Below, in pieces: positions 54,779-63,188 of a stretch of 64,000 bases of DNA (position 1 is the stretch's first letter; each line of letters opens with the position of its first letter). Under the pieces are notes generated by a model. The model saw nothing but the letters and a program-made list of their open reading frames with translations. It made no database searches and was not told the origin of the DNA. The position numbers and the translations under genes are program-made. The DNA comes from an uncultured Bacteroidota bacterium (GTDB taxonomy: Bacteria; Bacteroidota; Bacteroidia; Chitinophagales; Chitinophagaceae): NCBI GenBank assembly GCA_938008665.1, contig CALLKA010000126.1, positions 1-64,000 of the forward strand, in the 5' to 3' direction.

Positions 54779-56097
54779 TAATAGAAGTATTGCTTAAGTT
54801 GAATCAGTTGATTCGCTATGGGTTGCGTGTTCCAATGCGCATGTATTGCCATTGCTGCACCCAAACTTGAAGCCTGCGATAAGGTGGCAGCAAATACTTT
54901 TTTATTTGGGTAAGCTGCCGCTAACAAATGCATGAATACTGGATTATTGCTAAAGCCGCCATCTACAAATATTTGGTCAACATCTGCATTATTTAAAACT
55001 AAATTAGTGCTCGCTACTTGCTGTTGAATAATATTAAATATTAATTGGTGATACGCTTCCTCATAACTATCAATATTAAAAATTGAATCTGATTCAATTA
55101 AGTTGATATATATCACTTTATTAAACTCGACGGTTTTATAATAATCCACCGGTTGATTAAACTGTTCTGCTAATTTTTTTACTTGTTGCTCATGTTCATT
55201 ACCTGCAAATAATCGAGAAGCCTTAATTGGATTTCCAGTGTAGGAAATATAACACAAACAATCCTGCTTTAATTCGTCCTCAGTAAGCACGCTTTGATTA
55301 AATGGATTCAAACTAATACACCAGGTACCTGTTGAAATTAACACATAGGGTGCTTGAAATGAGTGTATATAAGGTACCAAGGCTGCTGAACTATCATGAA
55401 GCCCAATGCCCACTTTTAATGCTTGCGGAACTAATGGTACAGCTACTTCAATGACTTCGTCACTTTTTTTGATGGGCGCTAGTTTATCAAGGATGCCCTC
55501 CTGACTTACCCATGCATGGTATTGCTTTGTATTAAAATTCCATAAGTGGGTATGACAACCAATACTCGTGATATCGGAAAAAAGTTGTTGCGTAAATAAA
55601 AAACTTAAATATTGTGGTAAGTGCAATGCGGTTTTAAAGGCTTCAAATTTAATAGGCAGCTCATTTTTTATTCGATAAAGTTGCATCCCTGAATTTAAAT
55701 TTCCCAATACAGGGGAAGCGGTCACTTTTGCTACTTCTTGTTCGCCACCATAGGTAGCGTAAAAATTTTCTTGTAAACCCTTATCAAAAGGCTTTAGATA
55801 ATTATATAAAGGGGTGATTTCTTTATTGTTATCGTCTAACAAAACAAAGCTTGCTCCATAGCCCGAAAAATTAACTGCTTTAATTTCAAAAGCAGTTTTT
55901 TGCATAATTTCCGCAAAGGAGCTAAGCATCCATTCCTTTAATTTAATAATATCTTCCCCTTCAAACCCATCCTCATCTTTTATTTCTTGAAACTGTTCAA
56001 TGGATTCATGAACCATATTATATGCCTCATCAAAAAGCAATAACTTTTTATTGGTTTTTCCAATATCAAAAATTAATATGACAGGCGTTGCTTTCAT
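54778..56097 (-). CDS. rhaB: L-rhamnulokinase-type FGGY kinase
   Basis: Cytoplasmic carbohydrate kinase of 439 residues, FGGY family. The N-terminus has the phosphate-1-type motif LIFDIGKTNKKLLLFD, then NFSGYGASFVLLDD; the second half has LISTGTWCISLNPF (phosphate 2) and DQIFVDGGFSNNPVFMHLLAAAYPNKKV (adenosine motif). It would phosphorylate L-rhamnulose to L-rhamnulose 1-phosphate. The assignment to rhamnulose rather than fuculose rests on the operon: its start ATG shares one base with the stop of rhaI, and rhaEW and rhaT lie further upstream. It is the last gene of the operon. Confidence 0.87.
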   Translation of the reverse strand: MKATPVILIFDIGKTNKKLLLFDEAYNMVHESIEQFQEIKDEDGFEGEDIIKLKEWMLSSFAEIMQKTAFEIKAVNFSGYGASFVLLDDNNKEITPLYNYLKPFDKGLQENFYATYGGEQEVAKVTASPVLGNLNSGMQLYRIKNELPIKFEAFKTALHLPQYLSFLFTQQLFSDITSIGCHTHLWNFNTKQYHAWVSQEGILDKLAPIKKSDEVIEVAVPLVPQALKVGIGLHDSSAALVPYIHSFQAPYVLISTGTWCISLNPFNQSVLTEDELKQDCLCYISYTGNPIKASRLFAGNEHEQQVKKLAEQFNQPVDYYKTVEFNKVIYINLIESDSIFNIDSYEEAYHQLIFNIIQQQVASTNLVLNNADVDQIFVDGGFSNNPVFMHLLAAAYPNKKVFAATLSQASSLGAAMAIHAHWNTQPIANQLIQLKQYFY

Positions 56098-57368
56098 TAT
56101 AAGCCAGAGGCAATAGTATTTCCTCTTTGATGTATTAATTGATTTCGAACTTGTTCTGTTCTGTAAAATTGTAGAGGGTTAATTGCCGCACCAGCCCTTA
56201 ATCTAGCTTCGGCAACAATAGCCCGAACATCGGTTCTGAATGCGTTTTGTAATATTTCCTGTGCTGCAACTACATCGTTATTTTGTTGTGCTTCGTTTAA
56301 TGCCACTCGATCCACTAATAAAGCCTGTGCATATGAAATCATAATTGCTTCCACTGATTGTAATAAATCTTCTAAAGGATCTTTAACATTGTGACTTGCA
56401 TCAATCATCCATCCTAAGTCAGTTGCATGATTCATTCCCCGCGCATCCATTCCTTCGACGAGTTCATTGAAAATTAAAAATAATTGGTAAGGTTTTATAC
56501 TTCCAACCGTTAAGTCATCATCTCCATATTTACTATCGTTGAAATGAAAACCAGCTAGTTTTTCTTCCATCATTAATAGTGCAACTATTTGTTCAATGTT
56601 TGCATTGGGTAAATGATGCCCTAAATCAACCAATGTGAATGCTTTAGGGCCAAGTTTATTTGCATATAATAAGGATTGGCCCCAATCACCCACAGTGGTG
56701 GAATAAAAATTAGGCTCGAATGCCTTGTATTCAATATACACTTTCCAGTCAGCAGGTAGGGTTGCATAAATTTGTTGCAAACCATCCAATGTATTTTGAA
56801 AAGCCTTTCTAAAATTAAGTTGACCAGGAAAACAGCTTCCATCACTTAACCATACGGTCAATGCTTTTGATCCCAATGCAACACCATGTTGAATAACTTC
56901 AATATTGTGTTGAATCGCTTGTTGTCTTACCGCCTTGTTGGTATGCTGTAGTGATCCAAATTTATAACTATGTTCCTGCCTTTTTTGATCTTGAAAAGTA
57001 TTTGAGTTAACGGCATCAAATTTTAAATTTAATTCAGCGGCTAGTTGCTTAATAGCGTTATAATCAGATGGGATATCCCAAGGAATATGTAATGATATAG
57101 CGCCACTTGAATTATTAAGCGCATGAATTAAACCTACATCTTCCATTTTATCTTGTAAGGTAGCAGGCTCACCTGCGCCAGAAAAACGCGCAAACCTTGT
57201 ACCGCCGGTACCTAGTGCCCAACTTGGAATAGCTACATTAAAATCAATTAATTTTTGAATTAACGCTTCAGCATCATTCAATTGACCATGGATAAAATCA
57301 AATTTTTGACGATGCACTTGATAGTTTGCCTCGTTATGTTGGTCAATAGCAGTTTTATTAATTCTCAT
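56097..57368 (-). CDS. rhaI: L-rhamnose isomerase, RhaI type
   Basis: TIM-barrel sugar isomerase of 423 residues, cytoplasmic. It belongs to the Pseudomonas-type RhaI group, not E. coli RhaA: IPSWALGTGGTRFARFSGAGEPATLQDKMEDVGLIHALN at the N-terminus, then YIEYKAFEPNFYSTTVGDWGQSLLYA, LVDLGHHLPNANIEQIVALL and GFHFNDSKYGDDDLTVGSIKPYQLF, which supply the two-metal ligands (Glu, Asp, His). It converts L-rhamnose to L-rhamnulose. Its stop overlaps the rhaB start by one base and it follows rhaEW by about 50 bases. Confidence 0.9.
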   Translation of the reverse strand: MRINKTAIDQHNEANYQVHRQKFDFIHGQLNDAEALIQKLIDFNVAIPSWALGTGGTRFARFSGAGEPATLQDKMEDVGLIHALNNSSGAISLHIPWDIPSDYNAIKQLAAELNLKFDAVNSNTFQDQKRQEHSYKFGSLQHTNKAVRQQAIQHNIEVIQHGVALGSKALTVWLSDGSCFPGQLNFRKAFQNTLDGLQQIYATLPADWKVYIEYKAFEPNFYSTTVGDWGQSLLYANKLGPKAFTLVDLGHHLPNANIEQIVALLMMEEKLAGFHFNDSKYGDDDLTVGSIKPYQLFLIFNELVEGMDARGMNHATDLGWMIDASHNVKDPLEDLLQSVEAIMISYAQALLVDRVALNEAQQNNDVVAAQEILQNAFRTDVRAIVAEARLRAGAAINPLQFYRTEQVRNQLIHQRGNTIASGL

Positions 57369-57417
57369 TTTGTAGCTGTATTAATTTTGTTTGCCCCGCC
57401 TCGCTAATAAGTTGAAA

Positions 57418-59532
57418 TTATCTTACAAATGAAACTGCAATACCTCCGTCCACATTGATCACATTACCTGTTGTTTTATTTAATAGTCCTCCTACGTAAG
57501 CAAAACAAGCATTTGCAATATCTTCAGGTAAAATAATTTCATTTAATAAAGTACGACCTGCATAATAAGCGGGTAATTCAGCAATAGTAATACCATAGGC
57601 TTTTGCACGGCCTTCTGCCCATCCGCCACTCCATATATTACTTCCGGCAATCACTGCATCAGGATTGATGACGTTCACTCTTATTTTATCCTTACCTAAT
57701 TCTGCAGCGTTTAATCTGCTTAAGTGAAGCTGTGCTGCTTTTGCTGAGCCATAGCCTGCGTTATTAGGACCACTCACCAATGCGTTTTTACTTACAATGT
57801 TTAAAATATCACCACCTACTGCTTGCTTGCGCATAATGTCAATTGCATTTTGTGTGACTAAAAACTGTCCTTTTACCAACACATCATATAAGATATCCCA
57901 ATCCTGTTCCGTATGATCTTCAATAGTTTTTGAAATAGATAATCCTGCATTATTTACAATAATATCTAATCCGCCAAATTGTAAACAAGCGGTTTGCATT
58001 GTTTTCTTGATACTATTTGCATCAGTTACATCTAACACATCGGAGGCAACTGCGTCTTTACCATAGGCTTTAATAAATTCATCCTTAGCCGCTTGTAATC
58101 TTTCTAAATTATTGTCAGATAAAATTACACAAGCACCTTCGCTAGCAAATTTGTGCGCTATTGCTTTGCCAATACCACCGCCACTTCCAGTGACTAATGC
58201 AATTTTCCCTTTTAATGCTTTTGGCTTTGGCATTCTTTGCAATTTTGCTTCTTCTAATAACCAATACTCAATATTAAATGCTTCCTGTAAAGGAAGTGAG
58301 GTGTAACTTGAAATTGCTTCAGCACCTTTCATTACATTAATTGCATTGATATAAAATTCACCAGCAACTCTTGCTGTTTGTTTGTCCTTGGCAAAAGTAA
58401 ACATGCCCACACCAGGATATAAAATCACCACCGGATTTGCATCACGTATCGCTGGGCTATTATCTCTTTTACATTTTTCGTAGTATTCCGCATACATTTT
58501 TCGATAAGCAACAAACTTAGGTTCAATTTGCTTTTTAATTTCTGCACTATTTTTTATATCCGCATCTGCAGGAATATCTAAAACCAAAGGTGCAATCTTT
58601 GTTCTCAAAAAATGATCTGGGCAACTTGTACCCATGGGTGCTAATCTAGCAAGGTCATTGGAATTGATAAATTCTAAAACACGATCATCATCCGTAAAAT
58701 TACCCACCATTTTAGTTTCCGATGAGCATAAGCCTCTAAGCAGGGGCGCTATTGCTGCAGCCTGATTGGTTCTTGCTTCCTTGGATAATGATTCTATTTT
58801 TTGTCCTTTGAATGCAGTTCCTTTTTTCACATAGCTATCTTCAAGATATTGCGCGCAAATTTCAATGACCTCTAAAGTGTTCATATAACTTTCATACGCG
58901 TTATCTCCCCAAGTAAATAAGCCATGTGATCCTAACATGATTCCTCTTATTCCAGGATTATCTTCCAAACATTTTTTTAATTGTAATCCTAAATCAAAAC
59001 CTGGTCTTTGCCATGGCACCCAACCAATGGCACCTTTAAATAATTCTTTCGTAATTTTTTCACCATCTTTTGCTGCAGCAATTGCAATCGCTGCATCAGG
59101 ATGCAAATGATCAATATGTTTAAAAGGAAGTAATCCATGCAACGCAGTATCAATCGATGGCGCTTTAGAATCAAAATCATAAATGCAATGATTGTATAAA
59201 CCAACAATTTCATCCTCGTACGCTAAGCCTTTGTAAATATTTTGTAAATCATGTAAACGATCTAAATATAAAGCAGCCAGTCCTTCTTTTTTCATTGTAC
59301 CCAAATCACCACCACTTCCTTTCACCCACATCACTTCCACAGATTTTTTTGTAAGTGGATCAATGCTTGCTACTTTACAAGAAGTGTTACCACCGCCATA
59401 ATTAGTTAACCTTAAATCGGCGCCTAATAAATTGGAGCGATACACTAATAAGCCCACTTCATCACCAGCGAGTGCTTTTGCTTTTTCTTCGTCCCATAAA
59501 TAACTTACGAATTTGAAATCTTTGTTCGACAT
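57418..59532 (-). CDS. rhaEW: Bifunctional L-rhamnulose-1-phosphate aldolase / L-lactaldehyde dehydrogenase
   Basis: Cytoplasmic fusion of 704 residues. Residues ~10-420 form a class II aldolase/adducin domain, with LTNYGGGNTSCKV at the start and the zinc-ligand region LPFKHIDHLHPDAAIAIAAA. Residues ~430-704 form a short-chain dehydrogenase: TGSGGGIGKAIA cofactor loop, NNAGLS, catalytic YGSAK (Tyr, Lys), NVINPDAV. Such RhaEW fusions split L-rhamnulose 1-phosphate into DHAP and L-lactaldehyde, then oxidise the latter to L-lactate. Full family length is retained. It lies 16 bases downstream of rhaT. Confidence 0.9.
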   Translation of the reverse strand: MSNKDFKFVSYLWDEEKAKALAGDEVGLLVYRSNLLGADLRLTNYGGGNTSCKVASIDPLTKKSVEVMWVKGSGGDLGTMKKEGLAALYLDRLHDLQNIYKGLAYEDEIVGLYNHCIYDFDSKAPSIDTALHGLLPFKHIDHLHPDAAIAIAAAKDGEKITKELFKGAIGWVPWQRPGFDLGLQLKKCLEDNPGIRGIMLGSHGLFTWGDNAYESYMNTLEVIEICAQYLEDSYVKKGTAFKGQKIESLSKEARTNQAAAIAPLLRGLCSSETKMVGNFTDDDRVLEFINSNDLARLAPMGTSCPDHFLRTKIAPLVLDIPADADIKNSAEIKKQIEPKFVAYRKMYAEYYEKCKRDNSPAIRDANPVVILYPGVGMFTFAKDKQTARVAGEFYINAINVMKGAEAISSYTSLPLQEAFNIEYWLLEEAKLQRMPKPKALKGKIALVTGSGGGIGKAIAHKFASEGACVILSDNNLERLQAAKDEFIKAYGKDAVASDVLDVTDANSIKKTMQTACLQFGGLDIIVNNAGLSISKTIEDHTEQDWDILYDVLVKGQFLVTQNAIDIMRKQAVGGDILNIVSKNALVSGPNNAGYGSAKAAQLHLSRLNAAELGKDKIRVNVINPDAVIAGSNIWSGGWAEGRAKAYGITIAELPAYYAGRTLLNEIILPEDIANACFAYVGGLLNKTTGNVINVDGGIAVSFVR

Positions 59533-59548
59533 ATTTTATATTTTATAA

Positions 59549-60628
59549 TTAATTGTGCAAATTATTCCCATACCCTACCACCATGACTGAAATAATGATC
59601 ACTATTATTCCGGCGATGATTCTGGCATTTGTTTTTTTACTCACGCCCTTCCATTCTTTTAATACCAAGCCCCACATATTAGCCACTAGAATGATAAATG
59701 CCATATGTAAAATCCAAGAGCTAGGACCATTCCCTAATTTACTTTCGCCCATACCATAAAAGAAAAACTGTAAAAACCAAGTGGTACCTGCCAATGCTGA
59801 AAAAATATAATTTTTTAATAGGGGTGTTTTTTTATTTGAATAATCATTAAAAGATTTATTGCGCGCATTTAAAATCATACACCAAATAAAATTAGTGGTT
59901 AATCCACCCCACAATAAAACCACATAAATAACATTGTTTCGATATAAAAATTCACCTTGATTTGGATTTGCTAGTTTCCAAGTTTCATTTGCTATGCTTG
60001 CCATACTTTGTCCAGCTTCTAATCCAAAATTAAAACAGGCACTTAGTACACCCGATACAATAGCCACAAACATACCTAGTGCAAATTTGTATTCTGAATT
60101 TGAATCGCTAGCTACTTCTTTTGTTAATTCTTTTTCCTTCATTACCCCTGCTTTTCCACTTATAATGATACCAACAATACATATAAGTAATCCAGCAATT
60201 ACAGTTAACCCCCAACTATTTGAAAGCATCCCTGAAAAAGTATCTTTTCCAATTACTGGGTTAAAATCATAATATATGGCTGGAATGATAGCACCAAATA
60301 CCATGCATAAACCCAATATCACACTACTACCCAATGAAACGCCTAGGTACCTTACCCCCAATCCATAGGTTAATCCGCCAATGCCCCATAAAACACCAAA
60401 AATATAAGTGGTTAATAAGCCGGAACTTGCAGTTCCCTTAATAATATCCATAAAACCAGGGATCGTTAAATAAGCAGCAATGGGTGGGACAATGAGCCAG
60501 GAAAATAATCCGCCTACAATCCAAAATGACTCCCAATTCCAGCCTTTTACTTTTTTAAAAGGAATATAAAAGCTTCCTGATGCAAAGCCACCAATAAAAT
60601 GGAAAAACACGCCTAGAAGAGCATTCAT
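59549..60628 (-). CDS. rhaT: L-rhamnose/H+ symporter RhaT
   Basis: Inner-membrane transporter of 359 residues with about ten hydrophobic helices. The opening (LLGVFFHFIGGFASGSFYIPFKKVKGWNWESFWIVGG), GVLWGIGGLTYGLGVRYLGVSLGSSV and WFLQFFFYGMGESKLG...SWILHMAF are RhaT signatures. It imports L-rhamnose with protons for the downstream isomerase, kinase and aldolase. It is the first structural gene of the operon and is preceded by a 116-base gap after the AraC regulator, which contains a spaced palindrome. Confidence 0.92.
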   Translation of the reverse strand: MNALLGVFFHFIGGFASGSFYIPFKKVKGWNWESFWIVGGLFSWLIVPPIAAYLTIPGFMDIIKGTASSGLLTTYIFGVLWGIGGLTYGLGVRYLGVSLGSSVILGLCMVFGAIIPAIYYDFNPVIGKDTFSGMLSNSWGLTVIAGLLICIVGIIISGKAGVMKEKELTKEVASDSNSEYKFALGMFVAIVSGVLSACFNFGLEAGQSMASIANETWKLANPNQGEFLYRNNVIYVVLLWGGLTTNFIWCMILNARNKSFNDYSNKKTPLLKNYIFSALAGTTWFLQFFFYGMGESKLGNGPSSWILHMAFIILVANMWGLVLKEWKGVSKKTNARIIAGIIVIIISVMVVGYGNNLHN

Positions 60629-60712
60629 AGTTATTGTTTTATTTACTTACAATATAAAATTTATTAAAATAAAAGCACTTGCTTATCTGACTTAATTGAT
60701 TTGAATTTTGAC

Positions 60713-60726
60713 ACATATTTATATGT
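60713..60726. promoter_or_regulatory. Candidate regulator site upstream of rhaT
   Basis: ACATAT and ATATGT arms separated by TT lie about 85 bases upstream of the rhaT start, in the gap after the AraC gene. An AraC-family protein encoded next door is the natural candidate to bind here, though these regulators usually use direct repeats. Confidence 0.25.
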
Positions 60727-60744
60727 AGGTACATTTCGCTCGGT

Positions 60745-61644
60745 TTAATTGTTTTTCCCGTGTACTTTAATTCTGTAATCGCTAGGCGACATTCCAGTTT
60801 TAGACTTAAAAAAAGTGACAAAGTAGCTAGCTGATAAAAAATTTAAGGCGAAAGATATTTCTTTAATACTCATTGTGGAACTATTAAGCAGGTCCTTTGA
60901 ATGTTGAATTTTTATTTCCATTTGATATTGCGCAGGGGAGAATCCTGTATATTGTTTAAAGATACGACGAAACCACGAATAGCTGATATTTAAAGAAGTT
61001 GCAATTTCTTTCGGAGTAATATTTTTTTCTGAATTAGCCCGCATCATCAACCTTGCTTTTTCAATTAAAATCACTACTTCTTTATCTCTAAAAGCATTGT
61101 TTTTTTCAATATAACAAATGGTAGCGATTAAGTGACTTATGATTCCTGCAAGTAAATGCTGGTAAGCGGTTTTTTGAAAGCTTGCAATTTCTATTCCTTG
61201 TATGAATAATGTTATAATTTGTTCATTGAAGCCGATGTTAATTATCGGATTTTTTTTATTAATAAAATTATTCTGGAAAAGTTTATTAATAAAATCACCT
61301 TTAAAGCCAATCCAATATTCATCCCATCCTTTATTTTTGGAAGGCTGATAACTATGCCACTCTCCCGGAAATAAAAAAATGATATCACCTGCCACAATTT
61401 TTGTTGATTTGCAATTGGCGGATTCAAAAATTCCCTCCCCGCTAGTAATATAAAGCAATTGATATTCCTGTAATACTCTTCCATTTTTTGGATTGAACCA
61501 ATAGGAAGTAGGATGCTGTTTGGGAGGATAGTTTAAATTTGATTTAAATGATTGATAACCAATAGTAGTGGCAAATAAACCCCACAATTCATCCAGCTGA
61601 TTAGCTACAACGTAATTGAGATTTTGATTTTTACTATTGAGCAT
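60745..61644 (-). CDS. AraC-family transcriptional regulator of the rhamnose operon
   Basis: Cytoplasmic regulator of 299 residues. Residues ~30-170 are the AraC-type cupin sensor domain (LLYITSGEGIFES, DIIFLFPGEWHSYQPSKNKGWDEYWIGFKG). Residues ~190-290 carry two helix-turn-helix units: ITPKEIATSLNISYSWFRRIFKQYTGFSPAQYQ and MSIKEISFALNFLSASYFVTFFKSKTGMSPSDYR, the second being the family signature. It is the first gene of the same-strand run into rhaT, so it likely activates the operon in response to L-rhamnose or a pathway intermediate. The inducer is inferred from position. Confidence 0.9.
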   Translation of the reverse strand: MLNSKNQNLNYVVANQLDELWGLFATTIGYQSFKSNLNYPPKQHPTSYWFNPKNGRVLQEYQLLYITSGEGIFESANCKSTKIVAGDIIFLFPGEWHSYQPSKNKGWDEYWIGFKGDFINKLFQNNFINKKNPIINIGFNEQIITLFIQGIEIASFQKTAYQHLLAGIISHLIATICYIEKNNAFRDKEVVILIEKARLMMRANSEKNITPKEIATSLNISYSWFRRIFKQYTGFSPAQYQMEIKIQHSKDLLNSSTMSIKEISFALNFLSASYFVTFFKSKTGMSPSDYRIKVHGKNN

Positions 61645-61762
61645 TTATTTATGGAAGGTTAAAAATGATTTTAATTAAAATACGATATAGCCTCTATTTA
61701 AATTTATACCATTTTTTAGAAATAAAGCAACACTTTAATAGTTAAATGTAAAGTAGCGCGCA

Positions 61763-63184
61763 TTAAAATTTAGTATTTTCAATAAAAGGGTCATCTGGAC
61801 CTATTTTTTCAGATTGGTATTTTAAAATAGCGGCATCACATTGTTTCCGTAATAAAACAAGTTGCTTAGCATATTTCGGATTTGCAGCAAGGTTATTCTT
61901 TTCGAGTGGATCACTTTTCAAATCATATAATTCTTCGGGCGCACTAATTAAACGATAGCGAAAATATTTCCAGTTGGCGCTGCGAATCCCTTCACTAGAT
62001 GGTATTTCAGGTAACTTCCATAAGTGTTCTATTAATATTGATTTTCTATTGGAGGGGATATTTCCTTTTGCAACAAAAGGCATTAAATTTTGTCCTTGGT
62101 AATTTTTAGGCGCAGTAATGCCAGCAATACCCAGCATTGTTTTTGTTATATCAATGTTTAATACCATGGCATCAATGGTAGCGGGCTTATGGATCCTAGG
62201 ATCATAAATAATTAAAGGAACTCTAATGGAAACATCATACATCAACCATTTGTCGGCCAGCTGACGGTCACCTAAAAAGTAGCCATTGTCCCCCATCACA
62301 ATAATGATGGTATTATCTTCTATTCCTTGCGCTTTTAGTTGTTTTCGTATAAGGCCAATTTCATCATCTATTTCAGTAATCATACGATAATACCCTTTGA
62401 CCATATTTTGATACTTTTCGGGGGTATCAAAACGCCACTTCCACCTCGTTCTATTGAATCCTTCTTGCACAGGAATGGGCAGTTTATTGAAAAATGAATC
62501 ATTCCCTAAAACAGGTTCTGGAATCACTATGTTTTTATAAAGACTATCCGATTTTTGTTGCCAAAAATATTGTGCTATTGAATTATCGTGCCCATGTGGT
62601 GCGCTAAATGAAATGGAAAGACAAAAGGGTTTATCTGTGGGCGCATTTTTAATAAAATTTTGCGCTTGATATCCAGAATACCTGGTAAGATGCACGGTAT
62701 CATTACCTATTTTTTTATAAAAATAACCTTGCTTTTCCGCCTCTCCGCCTCGGTCGTAAAAATCGCTTTCGTTAAAATATTGACTTGGGTTATTCATGAC
62801 AACACCTAATTTCCCAAAGAATCCTACATGATAACCATGGTCCTTAAATATTTTAGGATAAATCATTTCAGCATAAGGCGCCCTTAGTTTCGGTTTTTGA
62901 AAAGTATAACCATGGGTACGCTCATACAATCCAGTTAAAATAGATGCGCGGCTTGCAGCACAAATGGGTGTAGTGGAAAATGCATTTTTAAAATAAGTAC
63001 CCGATACAGCCAGGGTATCCATTTGAGGTGTTTGAATAATTTTATTTCCTGCAATACCCATTGCATCCCAGCGTTGGTCATCTGTTAAAATAAAAATAAT
63101 ATTTGGCTTTTTAGTTTGCGCAAAAAGTAGCGTTGGGATCAAATAAAAAATGATGAACCAATTCCGATTAAAAATAAAACGCAT
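61763..63184 (-). CDS. Secreted sulfatase, S1 family
   Basis: Protein of 473 residues with a signal peptide ending LFAQ. DDQ is at 35-37, and the signature C-A-A-S-R at 75-79 marks Cys75 for formylglycine conversion (Ala variant). SFSAPHGHD, VMGDNGYFLGDRQLADKWLMYDVSIRVPL and YDLKSDPLEKNNL complete the fold and resemble the choline-sulfatase/heparan-type branch more than the two sulfatases earlier in the window. Only 4 bases separate its start from the stop of the GH105 gene upstream, so both are surely co-transcribed and probably act on the same unsaturated, sulfated oligosaccharide. Confidence 0.92.
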   Translation of the reverse strand: MRFIFNRNWFIIFYLIPTLLFAQTKKPNIIFILTDDQRWDAMGIAGNKIIQTPQMDTLAVSGTYFKNAFSTTPICAASRASILTGLYERTHGYTFQKPKLRAPYAEMIYPKIFKDHGYHVGFFGKLGVVMNNPSQYFNESDFYDRGGEAEKQGYFYKKIGNDTVHLTRYSGYQAQNFIKNAPTDKPFCLSISFSAPHGHDNSIAQYFWQQKSDSLYKNIVIPEPVLGNDSFFNKLPIPVQEGFNRTRWKWRFDTPEKYQNMVKGYYRMITEIDDEIGLIRKQLKAQGIEDNTIIIVMGDNGYFLGDRQLADKWLMYDVSIRVPLIIYDPRIHKPATIDAMVLNIDITKTMLGIAGITAPKNYQGQNLMPFVAKGNIPSNRKSILIEHLWKLPEIPSSEGIRSANWKYFRYRLISAPEELYDLKSDPLEKNNLAANPKYAKQLVLLRKQCDAAILKYQSEKIGPDDPFIENTKF

Positions 63185-63188
63185 AAAA

